A stretch of DNA of 64,000 nt from Puccinia triticina (lineage: Eukaryota > Basidiomycota > Pucciniomycetes > Pucciniales > Pucciniaceae), in NCBI RefSeq assembly GCF_026914185.1, contig NC_070566.1, positions 4,898,001-4,962,000 on the forward strand, read 5' to 3'. The notes below the pieces were generated by a model. It saw nothing but the letters and a program-made list of their open reading frames with translations. It was not told where the DNA came from and made no database searches. Positions 10,706 to 19,927 of this stretch are shown here, one piece after another (the first letter of the stretch is position 1; every line of letters begins with the position of its first letter). A program made the translations under genes and the position numbers.

Positions 10706-11695
10706 TTGACACCAAGAAACACCGGTCCGAATATGCCGGGCTTACAAGACAAACGGCCTCTTGCTCCGGGGGCGGATGGACCTGCGATATACACCAAAGC
10801 TGATGTTGCTAGGTTTCTTCAACAGGCTCAACACCAAAATCGGACGGTTGGGCAGAATGTTTGTGACGCAATCGCCACTCTAACGGATTCTCAACGTTTG
10901 AAGCCGGATGGGTCCAATTTCACGGATTGGGACCTGTTTCTGCGTGAGCGAACAAGGGAGCTCTTTGCCGATCATCTTTGGTTTACAAAGCCTAATCCGC
11001 ATGTGGCCGATGAGCAACTGGGCCGGTCTCTTTTGTTGGCAACGGTGGATTCCTCCATGGTACGACTGCTTTTGAAGCAAACTACGGGGCATAATATGTA
11101 TGATCATCTCCGTTCCCGTTTCAATAACATCACCCGGGCCGAACAGATGTTATGCTGGGAGAAACTTAAGAATTTCAAGTTGTCCGATCATGGGAGCAGC
11201 ACAGCTGCGATGAGCTATCTTCTCAAATTACTCGATGACTTCAGCACCTTACAACTCGAGATCAACCGCGAGAACGTTGGGGGGCTGGTCCTGCAATCGG
11301 CTTTGGAATCAGGTTCGGAACATCGTCGCGAGGTCGATCGTCGAGTTGAGCAAGATTTGGCGAGCAGCAGTAGGACGTTGTCTAGGAGAGCGGTGACGAC
11401 AGATCAGATACTCAAGCATATTGATGTGGCGAAGCAACAGTTGGATCTGAACGCCCAAACACCGTCATCCTTTGGCGCGCAGTTATCGGATGCGGCACCA
11501 CACAGTCTAGCTGGACCGTATGCACATGCGATGGAGCTATATCATCCGGATTTCTGGCCGGGTCTTCCTCCCCAAGTTGAAGGCATGGCGATTCATGGCT
11601 TGCAGTGTTGGAACTGTTGCTCCCCAGATCATTTCCTCAGCAAATGTCCGGTTCCACGAAGATCCAATTTCGATCGTCCTCCGGTTTTTCCTTGA
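10706..11695 (+). CDS. copia Gag (nucleocapsid)
   Basis: Gag forms the virus-like particle and packages element RNA. The 329-aa frame has a Gag-like N-terminal half with the copia signature region (DW..FLRERTRELF, LLKQTTGHNMYDHLRSRF). Near its C-terminus is a CCHC zinc knuckle, CWNCCSPDHFLSKC, which fits C-x2-C-x4-H-x4-C. It ends at TGA 11693-11695. The next reading frame continues in the same frame, so Gag and Pol are separated by a single stop codon. This could be a mutation or a readthrough arrangement. The first ATG-like start is not certain, because the frame begins at an alternative codon (10706) and an ATG lies just inside. Confidence 0.88.
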   Translation: MTPRNTGPNMPGLQDKRPLAPGADGPAIYTKADVARFLQQAQHQNRTVGQNVCDAIATLTDSQRLKPDGSNFTDWDLFLRERTRELFADHLWFTKPNPHVADEQLGRSLLLATVDSSMVRLLLKQTTGHNMYDHLRSRFNNITRAEQMLCWEKLKNFKLSDHGSSTAAMSYLLKLLDDFSTLQLEINRENVGGLVLQSALESGSEHRREVDRRVEQDLASSSRTLSRRAVTTDQILKHIDVAKQQLDLNAQTPSSFGAQLSDAAPHSLAGPYAHAMELYHPDFWPGLPPQVEGMAIHGLQCWNCCSPDHFLSKCPVPRRSNFDRPPVFP

Positions 11696-11725
11696 CCCAT
11701 CAATCGCTTTCAGGCTTCCGGGGCG

Positions 11726-13933
11726 GTGCAGCCAGTTGTCCTACCTGGGAACTTCCAGGCCTGGTACCCGATCGTGACGCCGCCAGGTTTCGCACCTCAG
11801 CCCTTCCAGCATATGCCTCGACAATTCGCTCCGGTTTCGAATGCGTCTGCCCCTGTCAACTCAGCTAGAAAACCGGACTTGTACAGACCGGACAATTGCC
11901 AAGATTATCGCCAACGATCATTGCTGACGTCCCAACAGCGCTCTCAACCGCGACCGACTGCCAACCTGTCAGCCTCTGACAATTCCAACTCTACCGGCTA
12001 CGACCCCCGTTTTCACACGCCGGCTACATCGCCTCAGTATTGCCCCGCGCCACCTGCCGCACAACAGCAACCTTCCTACCCGCCGACACAACAGTACACT
12101 CAAGAAGCGCCATCTCAACCACAATCGGTGGCCCGGGTACTGGAAATTGGCTGTCTAGACCAGGAACTCGAGTCAGGCCTTGAGCCGCGGTTTAGTCAGC
12201 TGGCGGTGGGGAATGGAGATGATCCAGTGATTGACACTGGTGCAACACATCATCTAACGGGCAATCGGTATGTCTTGAGTTCTTTTCGCAATTTCTCAAC
12301 TCCTATCCCACTCCGAGTGGCCACTAAGGGTGGCGGTTCCTTTATCACAGGAGCTGGGGACCTATTGTTTCGGACCCTGAATGGGCAAATCGCAATTCTT
12401 AAAGGAGTGCTTTTTTGTGAGCATGCAACGTCTACCCTCATTTCTCTGGCAGCCCTGAGGAAGGCTGACTCGCGATTCTTATATGATCACGTGAAAGATG
12501 CGTTCAATATCTTTACGCCCGATTGGCAATTGCTTTTCAGTTGCCCTTTCCGACGTGATGCCAACAAATGGTGTTTTCCTCGACCTGTGTTACCTGGTTC
12601 TGTTGGCGGTCATCCCGGCGACTCGAATTCTCCTGTTTCTCTGCACTCTCGTTCTGTTCTCCCTACTCCGACTCCTCCTGAACTCTCTTTTTCTTCTCGT
12701 TCTTCTGTTTTGAATGGCTTAACTCAAGATTTGAAAAGTACTGGCAATGATAAAACTAACTATGATCTTGAGAAGTTTTCTGATGAAATATCAGGGTTAG
12801 CATCTAAATCCGGGCCAGGAGATATGTTTGAGTCCCCTTTGGAGCTAACTCCAAGTTTCACTTGGCGCCCGGAGGATCTCACTAAGGATGAATCGATTCT
12901 TTTGTTCTGGCATCACATTTTTGGGCATGCCAGTTTAAGAGTGATTAGACGCCTGGTCCAACAGAAGGCGGCTTTTGGGTTGCCGGATAAGATGCCGTCT
13001 GGCCAACTCAGATGTCCTGTTTGTGCGACACACAAAGGAACGCGGACAAACACTCTGGCAAGGTCGAATAGGTCTGTTTCACCCATGGAGATACTTAATG
13101 CTGATCTGATGGGCCCTTTCCCTGTGGAAAATTTCAACAAGGGAAAGTATGTGCTCTGTATAAAAGATCTTGGCTCGGGTTATAATGAAATTAAGATCAT
13201 GGCTAACAAATCTGATGCTAACAAACACATTGTTGATACCATTAACCGCTTAGAACGACAAACAGAAAAGAAGGTCAAAGTTCTGCGGAGCAACAATGGC
13301 GGGGAATTTGCTAATAAATTTCTCGTAGATTTTTTGACATCCAGAGGAATTCGTGCGGAGAGGAGCTTGCCTTATCACCATTACCAGAATGGTGTGGTGG
13401 AGCGTTTCAATCAAACGGTCACGGAGATGGGACGCAGTGTCCTCGGGGACAGAAAACTGCCTCAACGCTTTTGGGGTTTTGCTTTTGAGTGGGCATCATG
13501 GGTCCTAAACAGGTTACCAAACAAATCGAGCGGCCAGAAGACTCCTTACGAAGTGATTTTTGGAACAATGCCACAACTGGATCGGGCCCGGATTTTCGGG
13601 AGTGTGGCGTATGTTTTGACTCCACCGGAGAAGAGGAACAAACTGGCAGATCGAGCTGTTCGAGCGCATGTGATAGCGCACCTGGGGGATAGTAAGGGTT
13701 GGATGTTCTGGGTACCGGAGACTGACAAACTGCTTTCTTCAGCTTGGGCAACCTTTGAAGATATTCTTGGCCCACGGATGGTTCAGCAGTCTCATATGGA
13801 ACCTGCAATACAGGCCAAGTTAACCATTCACCCAACTACTAACGCTGTATCTTTAGGTGATTTTTCGCAGGAATTAGCCTTTGAACGAGAGGAACGGCTG
13901 GTAGATGAAATCATTGAGACATGTGGTTTCTAA
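11726..13933 (+). CDS. copia Pol part 1: protease and integrase
   Basis: This frame continues the Gag frame after the TGA. It contains the aspartic-protease motif VIDTGATHHLTG (about residue 170), the integrase zinc-binding H-H-C-C region (WHHIFGHAS ... CPVCATHKGT), the core beginning NADLMGPFP, and the C-terminal part KTPYEVIFG. The expected second catalytic aspartate, in the usual (S)DNGGEF motif, is Asn here (RSNNGGEF). The third acidic residue is present in NGVVERFN. The change would be expected to abolish strand transfer. The listed start is only where the open frame resumes; no independent ATG is implied. The frame ends at TAA 13931-13933, and the RT frame follows immediately in the same phase. 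Confidence 0.88.
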   Translation: MQPVVLPGNFQAWYPIVTPPGFAPQPFQHMPRQFAPVSNASAPVNSARKPDLYRPDNCQDYRQRSLLTSQQRSQPRPTANLSASDNSNSTGYDPRFHTPATSPQYCPAPPAAQQQPSYPPTQQYTQEAPSQPQSVARVLEIGCLDQELESGLEPRFSQLAVGNGDDPVIDTGATHHLTGNRYVLSSFRNFSTPIPLRVATKGGGSFITGAGDLLFRTLNGQIAILKGVLFCEHATSTLISLAALRKADSRFLYDHVKDAFNIFTPDWQLLFSCPFRRDANKWCFPRPVLPGSVGGHPGDSNSPVSLHSRSVLPTPTPPELSFSSRSSVLNGLTQDLKSTGNDKTNYDLEKFSDEISGLASKSGPGDMFESPLELTPSFTWRPEDLTKDESILLFWHHIFGHASLRVIRRLVQQKAAFGLPDKMPSGQLRCPVCATHKGTRTNTLARSNRSVSPMEILNADLMGPFPVENFNKGKYVLCIKDLGSGYNEIKIMANKSDANKHIVDTINRLERQTEKKVKVLRSNNGGEFANKFLVDFLTSRGIRAERSLPYHHYQNGVVERFNQTVTEMGRSVLGDRKLPQRFWGFAFEWASWVLNRLPNKSSGQKTPYEVIFGTMPQLDRARIFGSVAYVLTPPEKRNKLADRAVRAHVIAHLGDSKGWMFWVPETDKLLSSAWATFEDILGPRMVQQSHMEPAIQAKLTIHPTTNAVSLGDFSQELAFEREERLVDEIIETCGF

Positions 13934-15439
13934 ATGGCCGGCATTCCGAAGACTTTCAAACAAGCGAAAAGGTCATCGGACTGGGAACATTGGAAGAAAG
14001 CAGTAGAAGAAGAGCTCGGTAATCTTGATCGGAAGCAAGTTTGGCAAGTCTGCATAATGGATACTACAAAGCGCGAGCTGGACGGACGATGGGTGTTCGC
14101 CGTCAAGAAAGCTGCAGATGGAACGGTTACTAGGTATAAAGCGCGGTATGTTGCGCGAGGGTTTGCACAAATTCCGGGGCAAGATTTCAAGGAAACTTTT
14201 GCATCCATGCGGTTGGTGTTGACGCTGGCCATTGCTCACAAGTGGCCAGTACACTCTTTTGATTTTGTAGCGGCGTACCTGAATTCAGATATCGACGAGG
14301 AGATCTGGATAAAGCCCCCAGAAGGGATGCAACTCAAACCAGGAGAAGGCCTCCGTCTAAAAAAAGCTCTGTACGGCACGAGACAGGCGGCAAGGTGTTG
14401 GTGGCTTCATCTACGTGACATCCTGAAAGATCTTGGCTATACGGCGAGCCACTACGACACTAGCCTTTATGTCCTGCAGGACCCGACAAAAACAGGTGTC
14501 ATTTGGGTTCATGTGGATGACGGGATCGTCACTGGCGATTCAGTGGAAGCACTGAAACATCTGGAAAGTGCGCTGGCCGGAAAGCTAGAAATCAAATGGG
14601 AGGCCGAACTTTCGTCAATTGTAGGGGTTGAAATAGTACGCACGCCAGATTCCTTTATATTAAGTCAACATAAACTGGTGAATGATATCCTTGATAATCA
14701 CTGGGATGGCGTGACCATGGCGAAGACGCCTCTACCTGCTAATCTAGATATTAACTCGACACAGGAAGGGGACCCTGCTTCCTCGAAATCTTTTTTGTCT
14801 GTGGTTATGTCGCTGAGCTATGTAGCGGTGGGGACACGCCCCGATATATCTTTTGCGATGAATTTTTTGGCTCGTTTTTCTGCAGCTCCAGGTCCGACTC
14901 ATTGGAAAGGAGTACGACATCTGGTCAACTACTTGGCTCACTCCAGAAGGGAGGTTCTAACGCTGCGGCCTCAGGTGGACGGATCTGCTTTGAAATGTTT
15001 TTGCGATGCTTCGTGGGGCGGGGAGCACTCGAAATCAACTTATGGTTTGTTTCTGACTTTCATGGGTTGTCCGATCATCTGGGCTTCGCGAAGATTGGCC
15101 ACCGTGGCTGCCTCAACGTGTGAAGCAGAATACATGGCGCTGGGCATTGCTACAAGGCAGGTTCTCTGGGTTCGGCACTTGCTCAAAGACATCGTACGTA
15201 AAGATTTTTGTGGCAAGCTCTATTGCGATAACCAATCGGCCGTTAAGATTGGAACAGATGATTCTTCTAACAAGAGGGCCCGTCACACAGAAAGAGAATT
15301 TGCGATAACTAACCAAGCCTTATATCAAAAGAAAACTGAGATAACCTGGGTGCCTACAGGTGAACAGCTGGCGGACATACTAACTAAATCATTGACGCGG
15401 GAGCCTTTTGAGCGTCTAAAAAGATGTCTTCTAGGATGA
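13934..15439 (+). CDS. copia Pol part 2: reverse transcriptase and RNase H
   Basis: This 501-aa frame is in phase with the preceding part. The RT motifs are WKKAVEEELGNL, RYKARYVARGF, FDFVAAYLNSDI, LKKALYGTRQAARCWW and the catalytic WVHVDDGIVTGD (HVDD in place of the common YVDD). RNase H is marked by CFCDASWGG, STCEAEYMAL, CDNQSAVKI and the C-terminal GEQLADILTKSL. It starts at ATG 13934 directly after the TAA stop of part 1, so it would be made only by readthrough or reinitiation if the stop is real. Apart from that stop it looks intact. Confidence 0.92.
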   Translation: MAGIPKTFKQAKRSSDWEHWKKAVEEELGNLDRKQVWQVCIMDTTKRELDGRWVFAVKKAADGTVTRYKARYVARGFAQIPGQDFKETFASMRLVLTLAIAHKWPVHSFDFVAAYLNSDIDEEIWIKPPEGMQLKPGEGLRLKKALYGTRQAARCWWLHLRDILKDLGYTASHYDTSLYVLQDPTKTGVIWVHVDDGIVTGDSVEALKHLESALAGKLEIKWEAELSSIVGVEIVRTPDSFILSQHKLVNDILDNHWDGVTMAKTPLPANLDINSTQEGDPASSKSFLSVVMSLSYVAVGTRPDISFAMNFLARFSAAPGPTHWKGVRHLVNYLAHSRREVLTLRPQVDGSALKCFCDASWGGEHSKSTYGLFLTFMGCPIIWASRRLATVAASTCEAEYMALGIATRQVLWVRHLLKDIVRKDFCGKLYCDNQSAVKIGTDDSSNKRARHTEREFAITNQALYQKKTEITWVPTGEQLADILTKSLTREPFERLKRCLLG

Positions 15440-15620
15440 TGCTGCCGATATTTTTTTTTTACCTCTCTTTTGCTCTTGCTTTTTCCCTTATTTCTGTTTT
15501 TGTCAATAATTTTTTCTCTTCTTTCTCTGATCTTTTGATCCTTTTTCTGTTTTTCTTTTATTTCTTTCCTTTTGTCTTTCAAGACTTGTATGTAGAACAG
15601 GATGAGTCTTGTGTCTAGGT

Positions 15621-15630
15621 GAGGGGGGGG
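15621..15630 (+). promoter_or_regulatory. Polypurine tract
   Basis: GAGGGGGGGG lies immediately 5' of the 3' LTR, the expected position for the plus-strand primer. Confidence 0.8.
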
Positions 15631-15738
15631 TGTTGGAGCCCCTTTTTGGGGCTTGCCTCAGACTCACTAGACACAAGCACAAGTCCTGGTGCGAGTGCGG
15701 TTTGATAATTCAATTCATCTTCGTCTCAAACCATCACA
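15631..15738 (+). repeat. 3' LTR (108 bp)
   Basis: It starts TGTTGGAGCC and ends CCATCACA, with GGCAC following (15739-15743). Confidence 0.95.
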
Positions 15739-16305
15739 GGCACCTCAAATGTATAAAATTTTCCTCAGAGAAGGGAGGATAGTAACCAGAAATGTATGAA
15801 GTACTCAAGGAAAAAATGTTGCAACAATCTTCAATTGCCAGAATGTATTGGTGGAAAATTCAGGTTCAATTCAAGCTATCTGATGTGTGGAACACATCAA
15901 CGCATGTTGATGTGAATGCCCAGCTGCATGTCCAAGTTGGCACCATCTCCGAAACAAACCAATTGATTTTTGGTAAATATGCGTTAATAATAAAGGACAA
16001 GGTAGGTTGTTATACAAACTCTCTGTTCCTGTTTTTTTCTTTTTTGAAATTGACTTGAATTATTTCAGAAAATATATATTGGAAAAATCTTGAGCTATGA
16101 GAAATGGCTAGCTGCAAAAAAAAGAAAAACAGGCTTTGTGCCCCCATCCGCAAAAATAATGGTAGGCATGAGAAATGTATGAAAATTTTGGAAATACTCT
16201 TAGGGTACGCACAAAACGTGTATGAATGGGCTCTTCAGATGTATGAATTTTTGCAGATTTCCATATTTTTGGTGCCGCCCATTTATAGGGGGTTGCCAGG
16301 TTCCT

Positions 16306-17416
16306 GCCACCCCCCCCCCCCCCCTTCCCACCTCTCAAGGGCATTCCCCCCCCTGGAATCAGCCAGGGGCCTGTTGTTCCACAGTTCCGTTATTATTAAC
16401 AACCTGCAATGAAAAAGACCAAATCCCCATGATTCCTGTATGTGGTTGACCCATGGTGCCTGCCCCAACTGAGGCCACCAGGGTCTATTTTTCCCTGCCT
16501 TGTGCCCCCAAGTGAGTTTCCCCTGCTTGTCTGAGCGACACGCCTGCTGCCACATTGGGCCAATAGGTGAACCAACCCTTGTGCGCCTCCGGCACGCCTG
16601 CCCCGTTGTCCAGCTTGCCTGTTGGTTATGCGGATTATGGCCAACCGTTTGGGTGCTCAGGTGGAGGCCCCGGATACGTCTCACAATATGCTCACAACCC
16701 GTCCCTTTGGAGCCGCGCGGTGTCTTTTTCTATAGAGTGACATACAATCAGTTTTGTTTTTTTTCCTAATGGTTCTACAGACAAGTGGCTTACCTCTTTT
16801 GGGAGATTTAATCCTGTTGCTGAGGCTGGGGCTGTTTCAACATATAATGGTGTGGGATCTTTCTGGTAATGAGAGTCAAGCTTTGTTAGACTTTGCAGTC
16901 CTAGCTGTTGAGCAAGCAACACTTATATTGTTGTCTGCTTCACTTTACCTGTGTTTGCTCTTTGTTAGGTGTTGATGTGGTTTAATCTGCAGGGGGAACA
17001 GGGTTTCAGCACTTGCTTGAAACATCTGTCTGGGACCATGTGCATATGAACGTGCTAGGAGGAGGGGTCACTGAACCCATTCCCTTATTGGGTTAGGGCT
17101 GGGCCCCTTGTGCTTCAAGAGCACAGGGCTTGAGCCCAAATCCTGACAGAACAAACAAAAAGAACAGGTATTGCAAAGTTGAATGCATTATTAGAAACCA
17201 TAGAAATGAAAGTAATTGAAACTGTAGACACCAGGAAAAATAAACTGTCACTAGACCACAGGTGTCATCAGCCTAACTCCACTGAGCTACCCACCAGCTT
17301 CACAGTTTTCTACATGGAACAACCCCTGTAGAAAACAAAGGGGCCATTGTAGCCTAGTTGTTGTAGCACCAGAGCTGGAAAAAAGTGACAACCATTGTTG
17401 CTTGATGTCACCTGAT
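16306..17416. other. Spacer between two hAT-like MITEs
   Basis: No gene is supported. A C run (about 16310-16325) flanks the first element. Sequence near 17260-17365 contains short tRNA A-box-like strings on one strand or the other (for example GTAGCTCAGTGG on the minus strand near 17290) without a matching B box, so no tRNA or SINE is called. Confidence 0.4.
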
Positions 17417-17424
17417 GTCTGGTT

Positions 17425-17871
17425 AGGACCCAGGAAACCCCCTGTAAATGACCGTAACAAAAATGTATGAATTTTTTGGCAAAACCCCAAAATGGTAGGC
17501 ACAAAAATGGTATGAATGGGCTTTTTTGGCCTCAATGGTAAGCACTTCAAGTGTATGAAATTTTTCCTGGGTACAAGAGGGTAGAGTGCACCAGAAAAAC
17601 CTGTAGCCCTCCGCCCCTTGGCAGCACAGCTTGGCTTATTTTTGGTACCCCAGTGCCCCACCTTGGCAGGGCACCCCAGGTTTTTTTTTTTTTTTGCACC
17701 CCCCCCCCCCCCCCCTCGGCAGGAATCGTAGGCATGGAAAATGTATGAAAATTTGGGAAATCCTCAAAGCATACGCACAAAACGTGTATGAATGAGGTCA
17801 AAAAATGTATGAATTTTGTTGAAATTCTGGATTTTAGGTTACGGTCATTTATAAGGGGTTTCCTGGGTCCT
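17425..17871. mobile_element. 447-bp hAT-like MITE with exact 8-bp duplication
   Basis: The ends AGGACCCAGGAAACCCCCTG and, inverted, AGGACCCAGGAAACCCCTTA form ~34-bp inverted repeats. They are flanked by GTCTGGTT on both sides (17417-17424 and 17872-17879). The GTATGAA motif recurs at least six times inside, as in the split element at 9718-16305. A T run and a C run lie in the middle (about 17681-17716). There is no coding capacity. Confidence 0.9.
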
Positions 17872-17879
17872 GTCTGGTT

Positions 17880-19856
17880 ACAATTGATTTTTCCTGGTGA
17901 GATACTTTCATCTCTGGTCTCTTATGTGACTTGGAGTTGATGGGTTTATGGTTCACACTATAGCTGGTAGGCCAGTGGTAGAAAACCCTACTCAATGGTA
18001 GGCAGCAGAGGGGAAAATTTAGCCTTGTGCTGTTGCTCCTCAAGGCTCTTAAGGCTTCTTTGATAGTATACAGGGGTTATGAAACCCACCTATATCTAGG
18101 GAAGATACTCAAAGAGAGGATGGAGGTGGGGGAAGATGAAGGTTAAGGATTATCAACACCCCACTCATTTTGTAATATTTAGTAAGGTTGGCGGGTTTGT
18201 ATGGTAATCTCTGAGGGGGAAAGATCCCCCCCTTTAAGTACTACATGATCATGAGCACTTCAAGTCAAGGCTCTGATGAGATCCTCATCTCCAAATCCAT
18301 AGAGACAACAATGGGAAGTTACATACATTACTATATCCAGATGGATTTTGGTAATGTAACTTCCCACTGTTACCAGATAACATGTTACTGTTATCTAGTA
18401 AAATAAGCCTTTGGAAATGAGGATAACACAACAGAGGGCGTTTTCCCCCTCACTAGCAGGAGAAACAACAGATATAACACATTAGACCAATTGTCTGAGT
18501 TAGAAATGCCACAAAAGGGGGGGAAATCCTATGTTTTGCGCATGTTATCCACCTATAATTGCAAGGGATAAAATAAAAAGCCTTGGAAGAGATGAAAAAA
18601 AGGGAAATAAAACATAAAAGAAGCTTTACCAACATCATTGTAACAATAACAGTACCATTACATTTCTGATAGGCTACTGTTACTGGTATTGTAACCAATG
18701 CTGGGCCAGCTATGCTAACATTAGCACTGGTGTAACATAGTGTTAGCTACACTACGGGGGTGCTATTGTTACCAGGCAGATTTGGCCGCTAACACTACTA
18801 AGATAGAAAAATGCGCTTTTGTAGGGTTAGAGGTTGTTTTTTTTACAGCTGCTAACACTACAATTTTTTATGGGTAGCGTTAGCATAGCGGTTTTAGGCT
18901 GGAAAAAAATCTACAACCACTTTTAGGGTAGCTTTTGTGTACACTAGCGCCGCCTGAGGAAAAAACTGGGCAGAAACAGCCCCATTTTTTCCCTGCACAA
19001 CTACAGGGAAGAGACTGGGAAGAAATAACACCCCCAGTCTTTTCCTGCAGTCACGTAAATACAGGAAAAAAACTCAAATTTTGTTTCTGTCCAGTTCCTC
19101 CCACCCTAGTGTAGCAGGAGTTTATTCTGCTACGCTACTGGGGGAGCAAAAATCTGTTAGCACTCATCCTGCAACGCTAAACATTAGTGTGAAATTTTTT
19201 CTGTGCTGACTCTTTTTTTAGCGTTAGCCCAGGAAAAAAAGCTACACTACAGCTTAGTTCTAGCGGCTTAAAATCTCTCTAACTCTACAGGAAAACAGGG
19301 CCTCTGTTAGCACCGCTACACCAACGCAGAATGGCCCTGTAGCATAGTAAAAGAAATATGGCCAAGGGCCAATGACTAAAGGAGGATGAGCTGGAAAGAT
19401 CAGGAGCACAGGATGCTCAGGGACTCAGAACAGCAGAACAGAAGTCTCCAACAGAGCTAGGCTAGCTACTATGGGCTCAGAACTAAGTGAAGTCTGTATT
19501 TCATATGGGAACAGATGAAATACATCTGGACAAAGGGGCCTAAAGAGGGGCCTAGATGACTATGGAACCCTGATGGAAGGAAAAAGAACAAAAGAGAAAT
19601 GGGCCCTCTTCTGGGCATGGGGCAAAATTCTAACACATAGTGTTGTGTAGCAGCCCACCATTGGTGTATCCTCCTATCATTGATAGAGAGATAAGAATCA
19701 GTTTGTGCCTAAATGATCTAAATTGAGATAAATACATAGAGAGATTCTAAATTATTAGCTTATATGTTTATGTGTAAAAAATGCATAATAAGTGTGAAAT
19801 CATATAGTTTAGTACATGTAAAGTAATGATTGCAACAAAAGTAATCATATAAGATA
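17880..19856. repeat. Gene-free, GCTAAC/GTTAGC-rich repeat stretch
   Basis: No gene is seen. About 18311-18385 forms an inverted repeat (GGGAAGTTACATACATTAC against its complement). From about 18700 to 19330 the motifs GCTAACAC, GTTAGC and CCGCTA occur many times in both orientations. A related motif cluster lies at 53519-53830. Dense short subterminal motifs suggest transposase binding sites in a non-autonomous DNA transposon, but ends could not be defined. Confidence 0.4.
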
Positions 19857-19927
19857 ACAGGAGGACTTGAACTCAGAATCTTACACATGATCAAGTCCAG
19901 TCTTGGTAGTCTTTAGCCATTGGGTTA
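19857..19927 (-). other. tRNA-like remnant abutting a transposon
   Basis: Read on the minus strand this contains a B-box-like string (GAGTTCAAGTCCTCC) and an A-box-like string (CCAATGGCTAAAGAC) at plausible spacing. The 5' acceptor strand is missing, because the CACTG-ended element begins right there. Removing that element does not restore a pairing stem. It may be a degenerate tRNA or a SINE head. Confidence 0.25.

Larger units (their letters stand above)
9839..15738 (+). mobile_element. Ty1/copia LTR retrotransposon, 5.9 kb
   Basis: This is a nearly complete element: 108-bp LTRs (9839-9946 and 15631-15738) differing at one base, TG...CA ends, the 5-bp target duplication GGCAC (9834-9838 and 15739-15743), a primer-binding site, gag, protease, integrase, reverse transcriptase, RNase H and a G-rich polypurine tract. 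Integrase lies before reverse transcriptase, the order that defines the copia group. The near-identical LTRs imply a recent insertion. The coding region is one frame from 10706 to 15439, interrupted by TGA (11693-11695) and TAA (13931-13933). Confidence 0.97.
9718..16305. mobile_element. hAT-like MITE split by a copia insertion
   Basis: The left end AGGACCCTGGCAACCCCCTA and the right end (reverse complement AGGAACCTGGCAACCCCCTA) are ~40-bp inverted repeats. The flanks GCCCCCCC (9710-9717) and GCCACCCC (16306-16313) match at 7 of 8 bases, as expected for an 8-bp target duplication. Without the retrotransposon the element is about 690 bp (9718-9838 plus 15739-16305). The motif GTATGAA, often as AAATGTATGAA, recurs in both remaining parts. 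The related element at 17425-17871 has the same motif and an exact 8-bp duplication. No transposase is present. Confidence 0.8.

Noticed and set aside
10294..10803. 169-aa frame before gag
   Set aside because: Low-complexity translation of the pyrimidine-rich retrotransposon leader and an A run.
17260..17365. tRNA gene or SINE head
   Set aside because: Only A-box-like strings (GTAGCTCAGTGG) are present; no B box or cloverleaf could be formed.
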